This document shows, piece by piece, positions 33,520 to 44,827 of a DNA stretch of 64,000 bases (position 1 is its first letter; the number at the start of each line of letters is the position of its first letter). Source of the DNA: Heliobacterium mobile (GTDB lineage: Bacteria > Bacillota > Desulfitobacteriia > Heliobacteriales > Heliobacteriaceae); NCBI RefSeq assembly GCF_009720735.1, contig NZ_WNKU01000001.1:420441-484440 (forward strand), written 5' to 3'. The notes under the pieces were generated by a model. That model made no database searches and was not told where the DNA came from. It was given only the letters and a program-made list of their open reading frames with translations. Both the position numbers and the translations under genes were made by a program.

Positions 33520-34167
33520 GTGGTTACAGCAGCCATGGTGAAAGAACTGCGCGAGCGCACTGGCGCCGGCATGATGGAGTGCAAGAAGGCTCTCGGTGAG
33601 ACGAACGGTGATATGGAAAAGGCCGTTGATTACCTGCGTGAAAAAGGCCTCGCTGCCGCTGCTAAGAAGGCCAGCCGGATCGCCGCGGAAGGTCTCGTTG
33701 AATCGTACATTCATGGTGGCGGCCGTATCGGTGTTCTCGTCGAAGTAAACTGCGAAACCGATTTCGTGGCCAAAACCGATGCTTATAAAACCCTTTGCCG
33801 CGACATCGCCATGCAAATCGCCGCTTCCAAACCGGAATACGTCCGTCGCGAAGAAGTTCCGGCGGAAGTCATCGAAAAAGAAAAAGAAATCCTCCGCAAC
33901 CAAGCCCTCAACGAAGGCAAACCTGAAAAGATCGTCGATAAAATGGTGGAAGGCCGCGTTGAAAAGTACTATAAAGAAACCTGCTTGCTGGAGCAACCGT
34001 TCATCAAAAACCCGGACGTCACTGTTCAACAACTGCTCACCGAAGCGGTCGCGAAAATCGGAGAAAACATCAGCGTTCGCCGTTTTGTCCGTTTTGAACT
34101 GGGCGAAGGCTTAGCCAAAAAACAAGACGATTTTGCTGCCGAAGTCATGGCTGAAATCAATAAATAA
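33520..34167 (+). CDS. tsf: Translation elongation factor Ts
   Basis: EF-Ts recharges EF-Tu with GTP. The 215-residue protein has the N-terminal UBA-like domain ([37 protein letters not shown]) and the core with the TDFV motif ([14 protein letters not shown]). It is of the short type seen in many Bacillota and cyanobacteria, with a single core subdomain pair. GTG 33520 follows TAGGAGGAG. Confidence 0.97.
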   Translation: MVTAAMVKELRERTGAGMMECKKALGETNGDMEKAVDYLREKGLAAAAKKASRIAAEGLVESYIHGGGRIGVLVEVNCETDFVAKTDAYKTLCRDIAMQIAASKPEYVRREEVPAEVIEKEKEILRNQALNEGKPEKIVDKMVEGRVEKYYKETCLLEQPFIKNPDVTVQQLLTEAVAKIGENISVRRFVRFELGEGLAKKQDDFAAEVMAEINK

Positions 34168-34200
34168 TAGACATTTCGGTGCGTATCGAAAGACGAAAAA

Positions 34201-34227
34201 AGGGGACACATGGGTGTTCTCTTTTTT
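34201..34227 (+). terminator. Terminator after tsf
   Basis: AGGGGACAC (34201-34209) pairs with GTGTTCTCT (34214-34222, two G-T pairs) around a 4-base loop, followed by TTTTT and preceded by an A run. It ends the rpsB-tsf segment before pyrH. Confidence 0.75.
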
Positions 34228-34257
34228 ATAGGAAAAGGATTTTCTTCCCGCTTGTAG

Positions 34258-35572
<1,315 letters not shown>

Positions 35573-35575
35573 CCG

Positions 35576-35788
35576 TTGTCAACACCGAGTCTAGACAACG
35601 TAGAACAGGCATGGGTTGGTAAAACCTTGCAGGAGACAGTTGATTACTGTAAGCACTCCGGCATAGATTTTCTGACTCAGCCCGTCGGAAGGACAGGGGA
35701 ATCCACCCCGACAGAACCAAGAGTGCTCCAAATCCGAAGCGGTAAACCGATGATTATCGTGTACGCGCATTTTCCCCGCTACCACTAA
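35576..35788 (+). CDS. Small hypothetical protein between frr and uppS
   Basis: A 70-residue protein I cannot name, starting at TTG 35576 just 3 bases after frr. It has a short helix motif (VGKTLQETVDYCKHSGIDF) and a beta-like C-terminal stretch (EPRVLQIRSGKPMIIVYAHF). Small proteins with a comparable G-x-T-L-x-E plus RV-x-Q-x-R layout occur at this site in other Clostridia, in my memory, which supports it being real. There is no membrane segment or signal peptide. Confidence 0.55.
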   Translation: MSTPSLDNVEQAWVGKTLQETVDYCKHSGIDFLTQPVGRTGESTPTEPRVLQIRSGKPMIIVYAHFPRYH

Positions 35789-35799
35789 AACACAATTTA

Positions 35800-35821
35800 C
35801 CCCCTCGGAGCCCCGAGGGGG
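35800..35821 (+). terminator. Stable hairpin before uppS
   Basis: CCCCCTCGG (35800-35808) and CCGAGGGGG (35813-35821) form a perfect 9-bp stem with a 4-base loop. The following sequence is only modestly T-rich, so it may be a weak terminator or an mRNA-stabilising element that ends the pyrH-frr segment. Confidence 0.5.
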
Positions 35822-35868
35822 TTCATCACTCTTAGCGTAAAAAAGCGGAACAGACAGGAGGGGTCTGA

Positions 35869-36651
35869 TTGCCACGACGTTTATGGCCCTTCGGCCAAAC
35901 AAAAACATCTGCCGACGAGCAGGCATTGAGCGAGCAAATTGACCCCCACCGCATCCCTAAACATATTGCCATCATCATGGACGGCAACGGGCGCTGGGCC
36001 AAGCGCAGAGGTTTGCCCCGAGTGGCCGGACACCGAGCAGGTGTCGAATCGCTCCGTCGCGTCCTTGAAGTCTGTGAAGATTACAACATAGCCTATCTGA
36101 CGGTCTACGCTTTCTCCACGGAAAACTGGAAGCGGCCTGCCGATGAAGTCAACGCACTCTTTGACTTACTGGTCGAATACCTGCATCGCGAACTCAACAC
36201 ACTCCATTCGAAAGGGGTGCGAATTCGCGCCATCGGCAAAATCGAAGACCTGCCGGGAGGACCTCGCCGGGAATTAGAAAAAGCCATCGCGAAAACGGCC
36301 AACAATACAAGACTAGTTCTGAACGTGGCACTCAACTATGGAGGGCGTTTCGAGATCGTCGAAGCCGTCAAATCGATTGCTCGCCTGGCAGCGGAAGGTA
36401 AGGTCAATCCCGATCAAATCGATGAAAAATATATGAGTCAGTACTTGTACACAGCCGATGTGCCTGATCCGGACTTATTGATTCGTCCTTCTGGAGAACT
36501 GCGACTATCTAACTTTTTGCTTTGGCAATCGGCCTACACGGAGATCTGGGTTACGCCTACCCTCTGGCCCGATTTCGGTCGAAAAGAAATGGTCCAGGCG
36601 ATTGTCGATTATCAAGGACGGGACCGCCGGTTCGGTGGAGTGAAAGTCTAG
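35869..36651 (+). CDS. uppS: Undecaprenyl diphosphate synthase (cis-prenyltransferase)
   Basis: UppS extends farnesyl diphosphate with isopentenyl diphosphate to the C55 carrier lipid of wall synthesis. The 260-residue protein shows HIAIIMDGNGRWAKRRGLPRVAGHRAG, the diagnostic start of cis-prenyltransferases, VYAFSTENWKRP, and the C-terminal DLLIRPSGELRLSNFLLWQSAYTEIW. It starts at TTG 35869 after AGGAGGGG. It sits at the head of the cdsA-ispC-rseP-ispG run, so substrate supply and use are encoded together. Confidence 0.97.
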   Translation: MPRRLWPFGQTKTSADEQALSEQIDPHRIPKHIAIIMDGNGRWAKRRGLPRVAGHRAGVESLRRVLEVCEDYNIAYLTVYAFSTENWKRPADEVNALFDLLVEYLHRELNTLHSKGVRIRAIGKIEDLPGGPRRELEKAIAKTANNTRLVLNVALNYGGRFEIVEAVKSIARLAAEGKVNPDQIDEKYMSQYLYTADVPDPDLLIRPSGELRLSNFLLWQSAYTEIWVTPTLWPDFGRKEMVQAIVDYQGRDRRFGGVKV

Positions 36652-36666
36652 GAGGAAGTATCCATC

Positions 36667-37464
36667 ATGCTCTGGAAACGTGTGATAAGCGCAATGATAG
36701 GAATTCCTCTGGCTGTCGCCATCATCTACTATGGCGGATGGATCATGACCGTGGCCGTAGGCCTCCTTGCCTTGGGAGGTATCTACGAGTACCGGCAAAT
36801 GCTTTTACAATTAGAGACGGAGCCGCCGGCGTGGATAAGTTATCCTCTAGTTATTGCCGTTGTTTTAGCGGCTCATTATGGCGGGCAACAGGTAAGCTGG
36901 GTCCTTACAGCGGCAAGTCTAGCCATGCTGGCTCATCTCGTTTTTGCCTACCCTAACGGTAAACCTCAGGAAAGTGCTGCAGCGATCACCGGAGCCCTGA
37001 CGATCACGTGGCTGATGGGCCACTTGATCCTCTTGCGCCAGCTTCCCGCCGGGATCGAAGCGGTCCTGCTCACCTTCCTGATCACTTGGTCCACCGATAC
37101 AGGCGCCTATTTTGTGGGCCGAGCCTTGGGAAAGCGCCCATTAGCTGCGAAGCTCAGCCCCAAAAAGACGCTGGAAGGTTCTATGGGCGGGCTGGTCGCA
37201 GCGGCCGTGGTCGGCGCTTATTTAGGTCCCCTCTGGTTTCCCCATATCCCTTTCGGGCTATGGATCGGGGTGACCTTGCTGATTTCTGCTCTGGGACAGT
37301 TTGGAGACTTGGCCGAATCGGCGCTCAAACGTCTAGCCGGGGTCAAAGACTCGGGCAATCTCATCCCAGGCCACGGCGGCGTTCTGGACCGCTTTGACAG
37401 CATTCTCTGGACAGCGCCGTCGACCTATTACTTTCTCCTGTTTTGTGAGAGGTTTCTACGATGA
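36667..37464 (+). CDS. cdsA: Phosphatidate cytidylyltransferase
   Basis: CdsA makes CDP-diacylglycerol for phospholipid synthesis. The 265-residue protein has about seven membrane segments and the family signature near the C-terminus (LGQFGDLAESALKRLAGVKDSGNLIPGHGGVLDRFDS). DTGAYFVGRALGKRPLAAKLSPKKTLEGS is also typical. ATG 36667 follows AGGAGGAAG. It overlaps the next gene by 4 bases. Confidence 0.96.
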   Translation: MLWKRVISAMIGIPLAVAIIYYGGWIMTVAVGLLALGGIYEYRQMLLQLETEPPAWISYPLVIAVVLAAHYGGQQVSWVLTAASLAMLAHLVFAYPNGKPQESAAAITGALTITWLMGHLILLRQLPAGIEAVLLTFLITWSTDTGAYFVGRALGKRPLAAKLSPKKTLEGSMGGLVAAAVVGAYLGPLWFPHIPFGLWIGVTLLISALGQFGDLAESALKRLAGVKDSGNLIPGHGGVLDRFDSILWTAPSTYYFLLFCERFLR

Positions 37465-38564
37465 GAGATTGGCAATACTGGCTGGCGATATTTCTGCGTT
37501 TGGCTGTCATCACTCTTGCGCTGGCCTTGGCCTATTTTACAATTGAATATGCGCTGCCGATGACCATCGACGTATTTGGGCGATTGACTACGTACTTTTT
37601 GCCTTTTCTGCTGGGAATCATGATCGCCTTGCTCATCGAGCCGGTCGTAGAGTATGTGACCAAGCGGATGAACTTGACGAGAGGACTGTCAACATTCTTT
37701 ACTCTTATCGTCTTCTTGGGTTTTGTCAGTGTCAGCCTTGTAGTCATCATCAGCCGTCTCGTCATTGAAATGGTCAAGATCGCTTCCAGTTTGCCTTCAC
37801 CACAGTTTATGACACAATATTTTGCCAATCTCGTGCAGATGGCTGCGCCCTATTACGCCGCGCTCCATTCCTCACCGGAAGTATACGCCACGGTGGAGCG
37901 AATTGCTGCAGAAGGCTTAATCGTTGTTAAAAATTTGGCCGTTTCTGGGTCAAACTATCTCCTAGACACGATCACCTCCTTGCCGTCCTTCTTTACCATC
38001 CTGATCTTCACCTTGGTAGCCAGCTTTTTTTTCAGCCGGGACAAGCGAGCCATTCTGGATCTCTTGTACGGTGTCCTTCCTGATGCCAGGGCCAGTCAAG
38101 CTCGACAGATCATCATGGAACTGGGGGAAGCTTTTATCGGCTTTGTTCGTGCCCAAGTGATTCTTGTATCCATTACAGGTTTGCTGACGATCATCGGATT
38201 GTACTTCTTGGGCAACGAATACGCCTTTACGGTAGGGATTCTGACAGGGTTAATGGATCTTCTGCCTATTTTGGGGCCCGGTCTCGTTTTTCTGCCTTGG
38301 ATCATCTGGGAACTGATCACTGGTCAATACACACTCGCCGCTAACTTGAGCATTCTTTACGGGGTACTTGTTCTCAATCGCCAATTCATTGAGCCGAAAA
38401 TTGTAGCCGATTCGATCGGCCTTCATCCCTTAGCCACCTTAACGGCCCTTTATGTGGGTCTGAAAGCTTTTGGAGTGATCGGGGCCATTATAGGGCCGAC
38501 CATCGTTTTACTGCTCATATCCATGTACCGGGCTGGCGTATTTAAGAACATCCAAACGAGGTGA
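37461..38564 (+). CDS. AI-2E family transporter, YtvI-like sporulation membrane protein
   Basis: A 367-residue polytopic protein of the AI-2E/PerM family. It has an N-terminal pair of membrane segments, a soluble helical region (about 100-150), and a C-terminal block with the family motifs GLLTIIGLYFLGNEYAFTVGILTGLMDLLPILGPG and NRQFIEPKIVADSIGLHPLATLTALYVGLKAFG. The best relatives I recall are the sporulation integral membrane proteins YtvI. The transported substrate is not known. Location between cdsA and ispC is unusual for a sporulation gene. Confidence 0.8.
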   Translation: MRDWQYWLAIFLRLAVITLALALAYFTIEYALPMTIDVFGRLTTYFLPFLLGIMIALLIEPVVEYVTKRMNLTRGLSTFFTLIVFLGFVSVSLVVIISRLVIEMVKIASSLPSPQFMTQYFANLVQMAAPYYAALHSSPEVYATVERIAAEGLIVVKNLAVSGSNYLLDTITSLPSFFTILIFTLVASFFFSRDKRAILDLLYGVLPDARASQARQIIMELGEAFIGFVRAQVILVSITGLLTIIGLYFLGNEYAFTVGILTGLMDLLPILGPGLVFLPWIIWELITGQYTLAANLSILYGVLVLNRQFIEPKIVADSIGLHPLATLTALYVGLKAFGVIGAIIGPTIVLLLISMYRAGVFKNIQTR

Positions 38565-38569
38565 ACAGA

Positions 38570-39757
38570 TTGACCAAAAGGCTAGCCATATTGGGATCTA
38601 CTGGTTCTATCGGACGGCAGACCTTAGATGTGGTAGATCAAAGTGAAGGCCGCTTAGAAGTGGGCACTGTTGCAGCGGGAACCAACTGGCAAGGAGTATT
38701 GGAGCAGGTTCGTCGCTACCGACCTCGTCTCGTCGCCATGATGGACTCAGTCGCTGCGGAGAAACTGGCCGATGCACTACAGAAAGAGGACATCCATATC
38801 CCCGTCTGCACCGGCGAGGACGGACTGGTGAAAGCTGCCTGTCATCCCGAGGTGGATACGGTGGTAACTGCCGTCAGTGGTGCCATCGGATTGGGACCGA
38901 CGATGCAAGCGATCGAGGCGGGCAAACATATCGCCTTGGCGAACAAAGAAACCCTCGTGGCCGCTGGAGCCCTCGTCATGGCGGCAGCACGAAACAAGGG
39001 AATCTCCATACTGCCCGTAGACAGTGAACACTCAGCGATCTTTCAGTGCCTGCAAGGACAGGATCGACGCCATGCCCGGCTCATCTTGACCGCATCGGGT
39101 GGTCCTTTCCGCGATAAAAGTGTCGAGGAACTCTACCATGTCACCGCTGACGACGCCCTTCGGCACCCGAACTGGCGCATGGGTCCCAAAATCACCATCG
39201 ATTCAGCGACCCTCATGAACAAAGGTTTGGAAGTGATCGAGGCTCGTTGGCTCTTTGATACGGATTTTGATGACATCGAGGTGCTTGTTCACCCTCAAAG
39301 CATCATTCACTCCATGGTAGAGTTCACCGACAGTTCAGTCATCGCCCAACTGGGTTTACCTGACATGCGCCTGCCCATCCAATACGCCCTATCCTATCCG
39401 GACCGCTGGACGACGAATTGGCCTCGTCTGAACTTGACCAAGATGTCTTCGCTCACTTTCCAAGCGCCTGATCTGCAAAGATTTCCTTGCTTGAAACTGG
39501 CTATACGGGCAGGACGGGCCGGAGGGACCTTACCGGCTGTCATGAACGCTGCCAACGAAATCGCTGTCCACGCCTTTTTAGATCGAAAGATCGGGTTCAT
39601 GGATATCCCGAAGATCGTCGAGGACGCTATGGAGGCCCATGAATGGATGAGGGAACCTGATTTGCTGACCATCCGCAGGGCTGATGAATGGGCTCGTACT
39701 TTTGCTGAAATGCGTGTCAACCATGGAAGGGAGGTCTCGGATTGCTCACCTTTTTAG
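38570..39757 (+). CDS. ispC: 1-deoxy-D-xylulose 5-phosphate reductoisomerase
   Basis: IspC (Dxr) makes 2-C-methyl-D-erythritol 4-phosphate, the committed step of the MEP isoprenoid pathway, using NADPH and a divalent metal. Visible are the NADPH site AILGSTGSIG, ANKETLVAAG, the metal-binding DSEHSAIFQ and the substrate loop HPNWRMGPKITIDSATLMNKGLE. I prefer TTG 38570 because GAGGTGA ends 4-5 bases before it; an in-frame GTG at 38561 overlaps that site. The 3' end overlaps rseP by 16 bases. Confidence 0.96.
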   Translation: MTKRLAILGSTGSIGRQTLDVVDQSEGRLEVGTVAAGTNWQGVLEQVRRYRPRLVAMMDSVAAEKLADALQKEDIHIPVCTGEDGLVKAACHPEVDTVVTAVSGAIGLGPTMQAIEAGKHIALANKETLVAAGALVMAAARNKGISILPVDSEHSAIFQCLQGQDRRHARLILTASGGPFRDKSVEELYHVTADDALRHPNWRMGPKITIDSATLMNKGLEVIEARWLFDTDFDDIEVLVHPQSIIHSMVEFTDSSVIAQLGLPDMRLPIQYALSYPDRWTTNWPRLNLTKMSSLTFQAPDLQRFPCLKLAIRAGRAGGTLPAVMNAANEIAVHAFLDRKIGFMDIPKIVEDAMEAHEWMREPDLLTIRRADEWARTFAEMRVNHGREVSDCSPF

Positions 39758-40794
39758 CCTCCGTGTTCGTCTTCGGCCTGATGATTTTCTTTCACGAACT
39801 AGGGCATTTCGCCGTCGCTAAATTTACTGGTGTCCGAGTTCTGGAGTTTAGTCTTGGCATGGGACCGAAACTGGCAGGTATTCGGAGCGGTCCGACCCTA
39901 TACGCCTTACGTTTGTTGCCTATCGGAGGGTTCGTTCGGATGGCCGGGATGGACCCGGAAGAGAATGCCGTTGCAATAGGCTATGATCCAGGTAACTTTA
40001 ACAACAAAACAGTCCTGCAGCGGGCAGCAGTGATCTTTGCTGGATCCTTCATGAATTTCATCTTGGCCTTTCTCCTCTTTCTCTATATCTACATGATCAT
40101 CGGCGTTCCCACTTACTCGAATGTCATCGGTAATGTACTCGCTGGAAAGCCGGCCCAAATGGCTGGGATTCAACCGGGAGACCGTGTGCTAGCCGTAAAT
40201 GATCAACCGGTGAAAAACTGGCCTGAGATGATCAGTCAAATTCACCCGAATGCCAATCAACCATTGAATCTACGCATTGAGCGGCAAGGGGAAACTCAGG
40301 AAGTGACGGTTACGCCGGCACTCGATCCGGAACGCAACGTAGGCCAGTTGGGTATTACCGTCGACGACAAAAGTATGATCTATGAGAAAAAGGGATTATT
40401 TGAGTCGTTGAAGCTGGGTACGGCCAACACCTTTGCGATTACGGGCTTGATCCTGCAATCCATCATCCAGATGATCACCGGAGCAGCGCCACCGGAAGTA
40501 GGCGGACCAGTCATGATCGTCAACGAAATCGGTAAGGCTGCACAAGTGGGACTCAATTCGCTGCTCATGTTGGCCGCTGTCTTGTCCATCAACTTGGGCA
40601 TCATCAACCTCTTCCCGATTCCAGCCCTGGATGGCAGTCGTCTCGTTTTCTTAGGGCTCGAAGCTTTACGGGGCCGTCCGCTCGATCCCTCGAAAGAAAG
40701 CATGATTCACCTTGTCGGGTTCGCTTTGCTGCTCGGTCTTATGCTCATCGTCGCTTACTTGGATGTCTTGAAATTGATGGGAGGAGGGGATTAG
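39742..40794 (+). CDS. rseP: Site-2 intramembrane metalloprotease RseP/RasP
   Basis: RseP cuts membrane-anchored anti-sigma factors and signal-peptide remnants. The 350-residue protein has the zinc site HELGH in the first membrane segment (FFHELGHFAVAKFTG), a PDZ domain near residues 130-205 (AGIQPGDRVLAVNDQPV) and the second metal site in the C-terminal membrane part (NLFPIPALDGSRL, the NPxPDG equivalent). It starts at TTG 39742 after GGGAGG. The position between ispC and ispG is common in Bacillota. Confidence 0.96.
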   Translation: MLTFLASVFVFGLMIFFHELGHFAVAKFTGVRVLEFSLGMGPKLAGIRSGPTLYALRLLPIGGFVRMAGMDPEENAVAIGYDPGNFNNKTVLQRAAVIFAGSFMNFILAFLLFLYIYMIIGVPTYSNVIGNVLAGKPAQMAGIQPGDRVLAVNDQPVKNWPEMISQIHPNANQPLNLRIERQGETQEVTVTPALDPERNVGQLGITVDDKSMIYEKKGLFESLKLGTANTFAITGLILQSIIQMITGAAPPEVGGPVMIVNEIGKAAQVGLNSLLMLAAVLSINLGIINLFPIPALDGSRLVFLGLEALRGRPLDPSKESMIHLVGFALLLGLMLIVAYLDVLKLMGGGD

Positions 40795-40797
40795 AAA

Positions 40798-41865
40798 GTG
40801 GAAATTACCTTGCCTCGCCGGTCGACTCGCCGCATCTACATCGGCAATGTTCCCATCGGAGACGGAGCGCCTGTATCGGTCCAATCCATGTGCAACACAG
40901 ACACGCGGGACCCCCGAGCTACGTTAGAGCAAATTGGCCGTCTCGCTGCGGCCGGATGCGAGATTATCCGGGTCGCCGTCCCTGACGTCAAAGCGGTGGA
41001 AGCTCTGCCGGAAATCGTCAACCATTCTCCAATCCCCGTCATCGCCGACATCCATTTTGATTATAAGTTGGCTATCGGTGCCCTCAGGTCCGGTGTCCAT
41101 GGTCTCCGCCTCAACCCCGGCAATATCGGCGGATTGCAGAATGTGCGGGAAGTCGTTTCTATCGCTCGGGAACGGCAAGTCCCCATCCGTATCGGCGTCA
41201 ACGCTGGTTCTCTGGAAAAATCGCTGCTCGAAAAATATCAAGGGGTGACAGCGGAAGCGCTCGTAGAGAGTGCTTTGGGTCATATCCAGCTTCTGGAGAA
41301 TGAAAATTACCCTTGGATGAAAATCTCCCTGAAAGCCTCGTCGGTTCCTCTCATGGTCAAAGCGTATCAGTCCCTCTCGGCGCAGGTCGATTATCCGCTC
41401 CATATCGGTGTCACCGAAGCAGGCACCGTCCGATCGGGCGTAATCAAATCTTCTGTAGGGATCGGTGCCTTGCTGGCTATGGGCATCGGCGATACCTTGC
41501 GGGTCTCCCTGACAGGCGATCCTGTACCGGAAGTGCGTACCGGTTGGGAAATCCTCAAGTCGCTGGGATTGCGCAAACGGGGTCCGGAAATGATATCCTG
41601 TCCCACTTGCGGGCGTTGCCAAATCAACCTGACAGCCGTGGCAGAAGCGGTGGAAAAAGCGCTGGAGACGGAAACTCGTCCCATCAAGGTGGCCGTAATG
41701 GGTTGCGTCGTCAATGGACCGGGCGAAGCTCGGGAAGCCGATGTGGGCGTTGCCGGCGGTCGAGACAGCGGGCTTCTCTTTCGTAAAGGGGAAGTCATCA
41801 AAAAAGTCTCTCAAGAAGAAATGGTCGAGGCTCTGCTCGAGGAGATTCGCAATCTCCCTGCTTGA
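40798..41865 (+). CDS. ispG: (E)-4-hydroxy-3-methylbut-2-enyl-diphosphate synthase
   Basis: IspG is the 4Fe-4S enzyme of the next-to-last MEP pathway step. The 355-residue protein has the TIM-barrel start (PVSVQSMCNTDTRD), SLKASSVPLMVKAYQ, and the three cluster cysteines in CPTCGRC and GCVVNGPGE. GTG 40798 follows GGGAGGAGGGG. With ispC and uppS nearby it concentrates isoprenoid supply in one transcription unit. Confidence 0.97.
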   Translation: MEITLPRRSTRRIYIGNVPIGDGAPVSVQSMCNTDTRDPRATLEQIGRLAAAGCEIIRVAVPDVKAVEALPEIVNHSPIPVIADIHFDYKLAIGALRSGVHGLRLNPGNIGGLQNVREVVSIARERQVPIRIGVNAGSLEKSLLEKYQGVTAEALVESALGHIQLLENENYPWMKISLKASSVPLMVKAYQSLSAQVDYPLHIGVTEAGTVRSGVIKSSVGIGALLAMGIGDTLRVSLTGDPVPEVRTGWEILKSLGLRKRGPEMISCPTCGRCQINLTAVAEAVEKALETETRPIKVAVMGCVVNGPGEAREADVGVAGGRDSGLLFRKGEVIKKVSQEEMVEALLEEIRNLPA

Positions 41866-41919
41866 GCCCTATTTGATAGATCTACCAATCTCATAGAATA
41901 ATTGGAGCGTGAAAACACC

Positions 41920-43641
41920 GTGCGCATGTCGCAACTGTTCGCACCGACTCTGCGGGAGACGCCCGCTGAAGCTGAAGTCATCAGCCATCAACTCTTGCTG
42001 CGGGCGGGATTTATTCGCCGGTCTTCCGCCGGCGTCTATCATTACCTCCCCTTGGCGCAGAGGGTCCTGCAAAAAATCATGGCCATCGTCCGGGAAGAAA
42101 TGAACGCTGCCGGCGGTCAAGAACTGCTCATGCCTGTCATTCAACCGGCTGAACTGTGGCAGGAGTCAGGTCGCTGGAATGTATACGGCGACGAGCTTTT
42201 CCGGTTGAAAGATCGGCACCAGCGTGATTTTTGCCTCGGTCCCACCCATGAAGAGATCATCACCGACTTGGTGAAAAACAATGTCACCTCTTACCGGGAT
42301 TTACCGCTGATGCTCTATCAGATCGCCAACAAATATCGTGACGAGCGCCGCCCCCGCTTTGGATTGATGCGAGGCCGTGAGTTCATCATGAAAGACCTCT
42401 ATTCTTTTGACCGTGACGAAGCGGGACTCCATGAATCGTACCGCAAGATGTATGAAGCGTATACGAACATATTTCGGCGCTGTGGTTTGAAGTTCCGGCC
42501 TGTGGAAGCCGATGCCGGTGCCATCGGAGGCACTGGCGGATCGCACGAATTCATGGTCCTCGCCGAATCAGGCGAAGCAGAAATCGTCTATTGTGATGCT
42601 TGCGAATACGCTGCCAATGTGGAAAAGGCGGAATGTAAGCCTCAAAACCAACCAGGCGAACCCGCCTTGCCCATGGAAAAGGTGTCTACACCAGGACAGA
42701 AATCGATTGAAGACGTGAGCAAATTCCTCAAGGTTAACCCGACCGACACGATCAAAACGATGATCTTCCGGGCCGACGATCAGTTAGTCATGGTGCTTAT
42801 CCGCGGTGACCGGGAAATCAACGAGATCAAGCTCAAGAATAAACTGGATTGCCTGGACTTGCGGCTCGCCTCCGAAGCGGAGTGCCTCGAAGTAAGCCCC
42901 GGCGGCGCCGGCTATCTCGGCCCTGTCGGCATCAAGGGCATCCCCATCTATGCTGACTTAGAAGTGATGGCTCTGACGCGGGCCGTTGTCGGTGCAAACG
43001 AACCGGAGGCTCACCTGATACAAGTACTGCCCAATCGAGATTTTTCGGTGACAGAAGAGGCTGACTTACGGATGATTCATGCAGGCGAGCCTTGTCCCCA
43101 GTGCGGTGCGCCGGTGAAAAAAGCCCGAGGCATTGAAGTGGGACAAGTCTTCAAGCTGGGCACGAAATACTCTAAGTCCATGGGCTGCACCTATCTTGAT
43201 GAAAAAGGCCAAGAACAACTCATGGTCATGGGCTGCTACGGTGTCGGTGTCAGCCGCACGATGGCGTCGGCGGTGGAACAAAACTATGACGCTAATGGCA
43301 TCGTCTGGCCTGTCGCCATCGCACCCTATCAAGTTGTCGTTGTCCCTGTATCGAATAAAGATGCAGCTCAGATGGAAGCTGCCGAGGCGATTTATAAGGA
43401 ACTACAACAAAAAGGGGTCGATGTATTGCTTGATGACCGGGCCGAACGTCCCGGTGTAAAATTTAAGGATGCTGACCTTATCGGCTTCCCGATTCGCATC
43501 ACCGTCGGCAACAAGCTGGCCAGTGAGGGACTCGTCGAGGTCAAACTCCGCAACAATGGCGATCAATTCAACCTTTCCAGGGGAGAAGTCACTGAAAAAG
43601 TCGTCTCTTTGATTCAACAGAGTGTGGCGCAAAATACGTAA
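41920..43641 (+). CDS. proS: Prolyl-tRNA synthetase (bacterial type with editing domain)
   Basis: ProS charges tRNA-Pro. The 573-residue protein has class II motif 1 and 2 ([48 protein letters not shown]), an inserted YbaK-like editing domain (about residues 235-395, with [23 protein letters not shown]), motif 3 ([17 protein letters not shown]) and the anticodon-binding domain. GTG 41920 follows TTGGAGCG at 8 bases. It follows ispG by 54 bases with no terminator seen. Confidence 0.97.
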   Translation: MRMSQLFAPTLRETPAEAEVISHQLLLRAGFIRRSSAGVYHYLPLAQRVLQKIMAIVREEMNAAGGQELLMPVIQPAELWQESGRWNVYGDELFRLKDRHQRDFCLGPTHEEIITDLVKNNVTSYRDLPLMLYQIANKYRDERRPRFGLMRGREFIMKDLYSFDRDEAGLHESYRKMYEAYTNIFRRCGLKFRPVEADAGAIGGTGGSHEFMVLAESGEAEIVYCDACEYAANVEKAECKPQNQPGEPALPMEKVSTPGQKSIEDVSKFLKVNPTDTIKTMIFRADDQLVMVLIRGDREINEIKLKNKLDCLDLRLASEAECLEVSPGGAGYLGPVGIKGIPIYADLEVMALTRAVVGANEPEAHLIQVLPNRDFSVTEEADLRMIHAGEPCPQCGAPVKKARGIEVGQVFKLGTKYSKSMGCTYLDEKGQEQLMVMGCYGVGVSRTMASAVEQNYDANGIVWPVAIAPYQVVVVPVSNKDAAQMEAAEAIYKELQQKGVDVLLDDRAERPGVKFKDADLIGFPIRITVGNKLASEGLVEVKLRNNGDQFNLSRGEVTEKVVSLIQQSVAQNT

Positions 43642-43732
43642 GTTTCCTAATCGATAGAGTCAGCGTAAAAACCTAATCGCTACAATTCAACAAAAGTTGG
43701 CCCAAAAATCGCCCGATTAAGAGGTGGGAAAG

Positions 43733-44401
43733 TTGTCTGTTTCCGTCATTATTCCTGCATATAACGAGGAACGAACCATCACCGACGTAGTTCGAGCCGT
43801 TATGGCATCGCCCTATGCGGATGATGTCATCGTTGTCAGTGACGGATCGGAAGATTACACTGCTCTTTTGGCCCGGGAAGCCGGGGTACAGGTGATCGAA
43901 CTTCCCGAAAACAGGGGAAAAGGCGCCGCCATGCAGGCAGGAGGTAAGGCGGCCCGATTTCCTATATTTCTCTTTCTCGATGCAGATTTGATTGGTCTCA
44001 AACCAAACCACCTCACGTCACTGGCCCAACCGGTGCTCGACGACCAGGCCGATATGACTATCGGCATCTTTGAACAGGGACGGTTCGCCACCGACTTGGC
44101 CCAACTCGTGAGCCCCTACCTGTCAGGTCAGAGAGCCCTAAAAAGAGATGTCTTCACGGCGATCTCAGAACTGGAAGCCAGCCGCTATGGTGTCGAGGTC
44201 ATGTTGACTCGTTTTTTTCGTGATAATGGACACCTGCGTCAGCGGGAAGTGATCCTGACGGACTTAACCCATCTGATGAAAGAGGAGAAACTGGGCTTCG
44301 TCAAGGGTTTCAAAGCCCGCATGAAGATGTATTGGGAGATCGGTTCTGTTTATTTGGAGCGGCCGCAGAGGGCAGATAGAGACGATGGGACCCGTTTATA
44401 G
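43733..44401 (+). CDS. Family 2 glycosyltransferase
   Basis: A 222-residue cytoplasmic GT2 enzyme (GT-A fold). The N-terminus SVSVIIPAYNEERTITDVVRAV and the acidic metal/nucleotide motif FLFLDADLIGL are typical, as is the GKGAAMQAGG segment of the polyprenyl-phosphate sugar transferase type. No C-terminal membrane helices are present, so the acceptor is unclear; glucosyl-3-phosphoglycerate synthase-like and dolichyl-phosphate-sugar-synthase-like proteins share this look. TTG 43733 follows AGAGGTGGG. Confidence 0.85.
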   Translation: MSVSVIIPAYNEERTITDVVRAVMASPYADDVIVVSDGSEDYTALLAREAGVQVIELPENRGKGAAMQAGGKAARFPIFLFLDADLIGLKPNHLTSLAQPVLDDQADMTIGIFEQGRFATDLAQLVSPYLSGQRALKRDVFTAISELEASRYGVEVMLTRFFRDNGHLRQREVILTDLTHLMKEEKLGFVKGFKARMKMYWEIGSVYLERPQRADRDDGTRL

Positions 44402-44440
44402 GTACAATAGGAGTGCTTCATCAATCCCAGTCTACTTATG

Positions 44441-44491
44441 AAAAAGGATCCGGAGACCCTAAATCGGTCTACCGGATCCTCTTTGTTTTTC
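44441..44491 (+). terminator. Terminator after the glycosyltransferase gene
   Basis: AGGATCCGG-AGACC (44445-44458) pairs with GGTCT-A-CCGGATCCT (44466-44480, one bulged A), followed by CTTTGTTTTT. It is a strong intrinsic terminator that closes the unit containing proS and the glycosyltransferase. The next 335 bases (44492-44827) hold no gene I can support and presumably carry the promoter of the PhoH-like gene. Confidence 0.9.
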
Positions 44492-44827
44492 TGCATCATT
44501 TTTCTTCAATCCCTGCTCCGTAACAGCATTCTGCAATTTTCATACCATAAAGATACAGTGCTAGTTATAGCAATCTCTTATCTGATGATAAACCTTAGTT
44601 TTACTGAAATTTTTCCGAAAACTTAATCATCTTGTCCTGGCGAGAAGTATTCAGGATAAGCCGCCGATAGTTAGTCTTGTTTTCGCTCTCTTGGACGTAC
44701 TCTGTATTAAGGAAACTTAACGAGGTCAACGACGAGGAAGGTGACCGGGAATGTGGAAATGGTTTAGAAGAGGCCAAACCAATGTAGCTAAACCCTAAAA
44801 ATAAAACAGGGAAGGGCGGCTGAAACA

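Noticed and set aside
44492..44827. Possible small genes between the glycosyltransferase terminator and the PhoH-like gene
   Set aside because: The open frames on both strands lack ribosome-binding sites, are low in coding character, and one overlaps the terminator.
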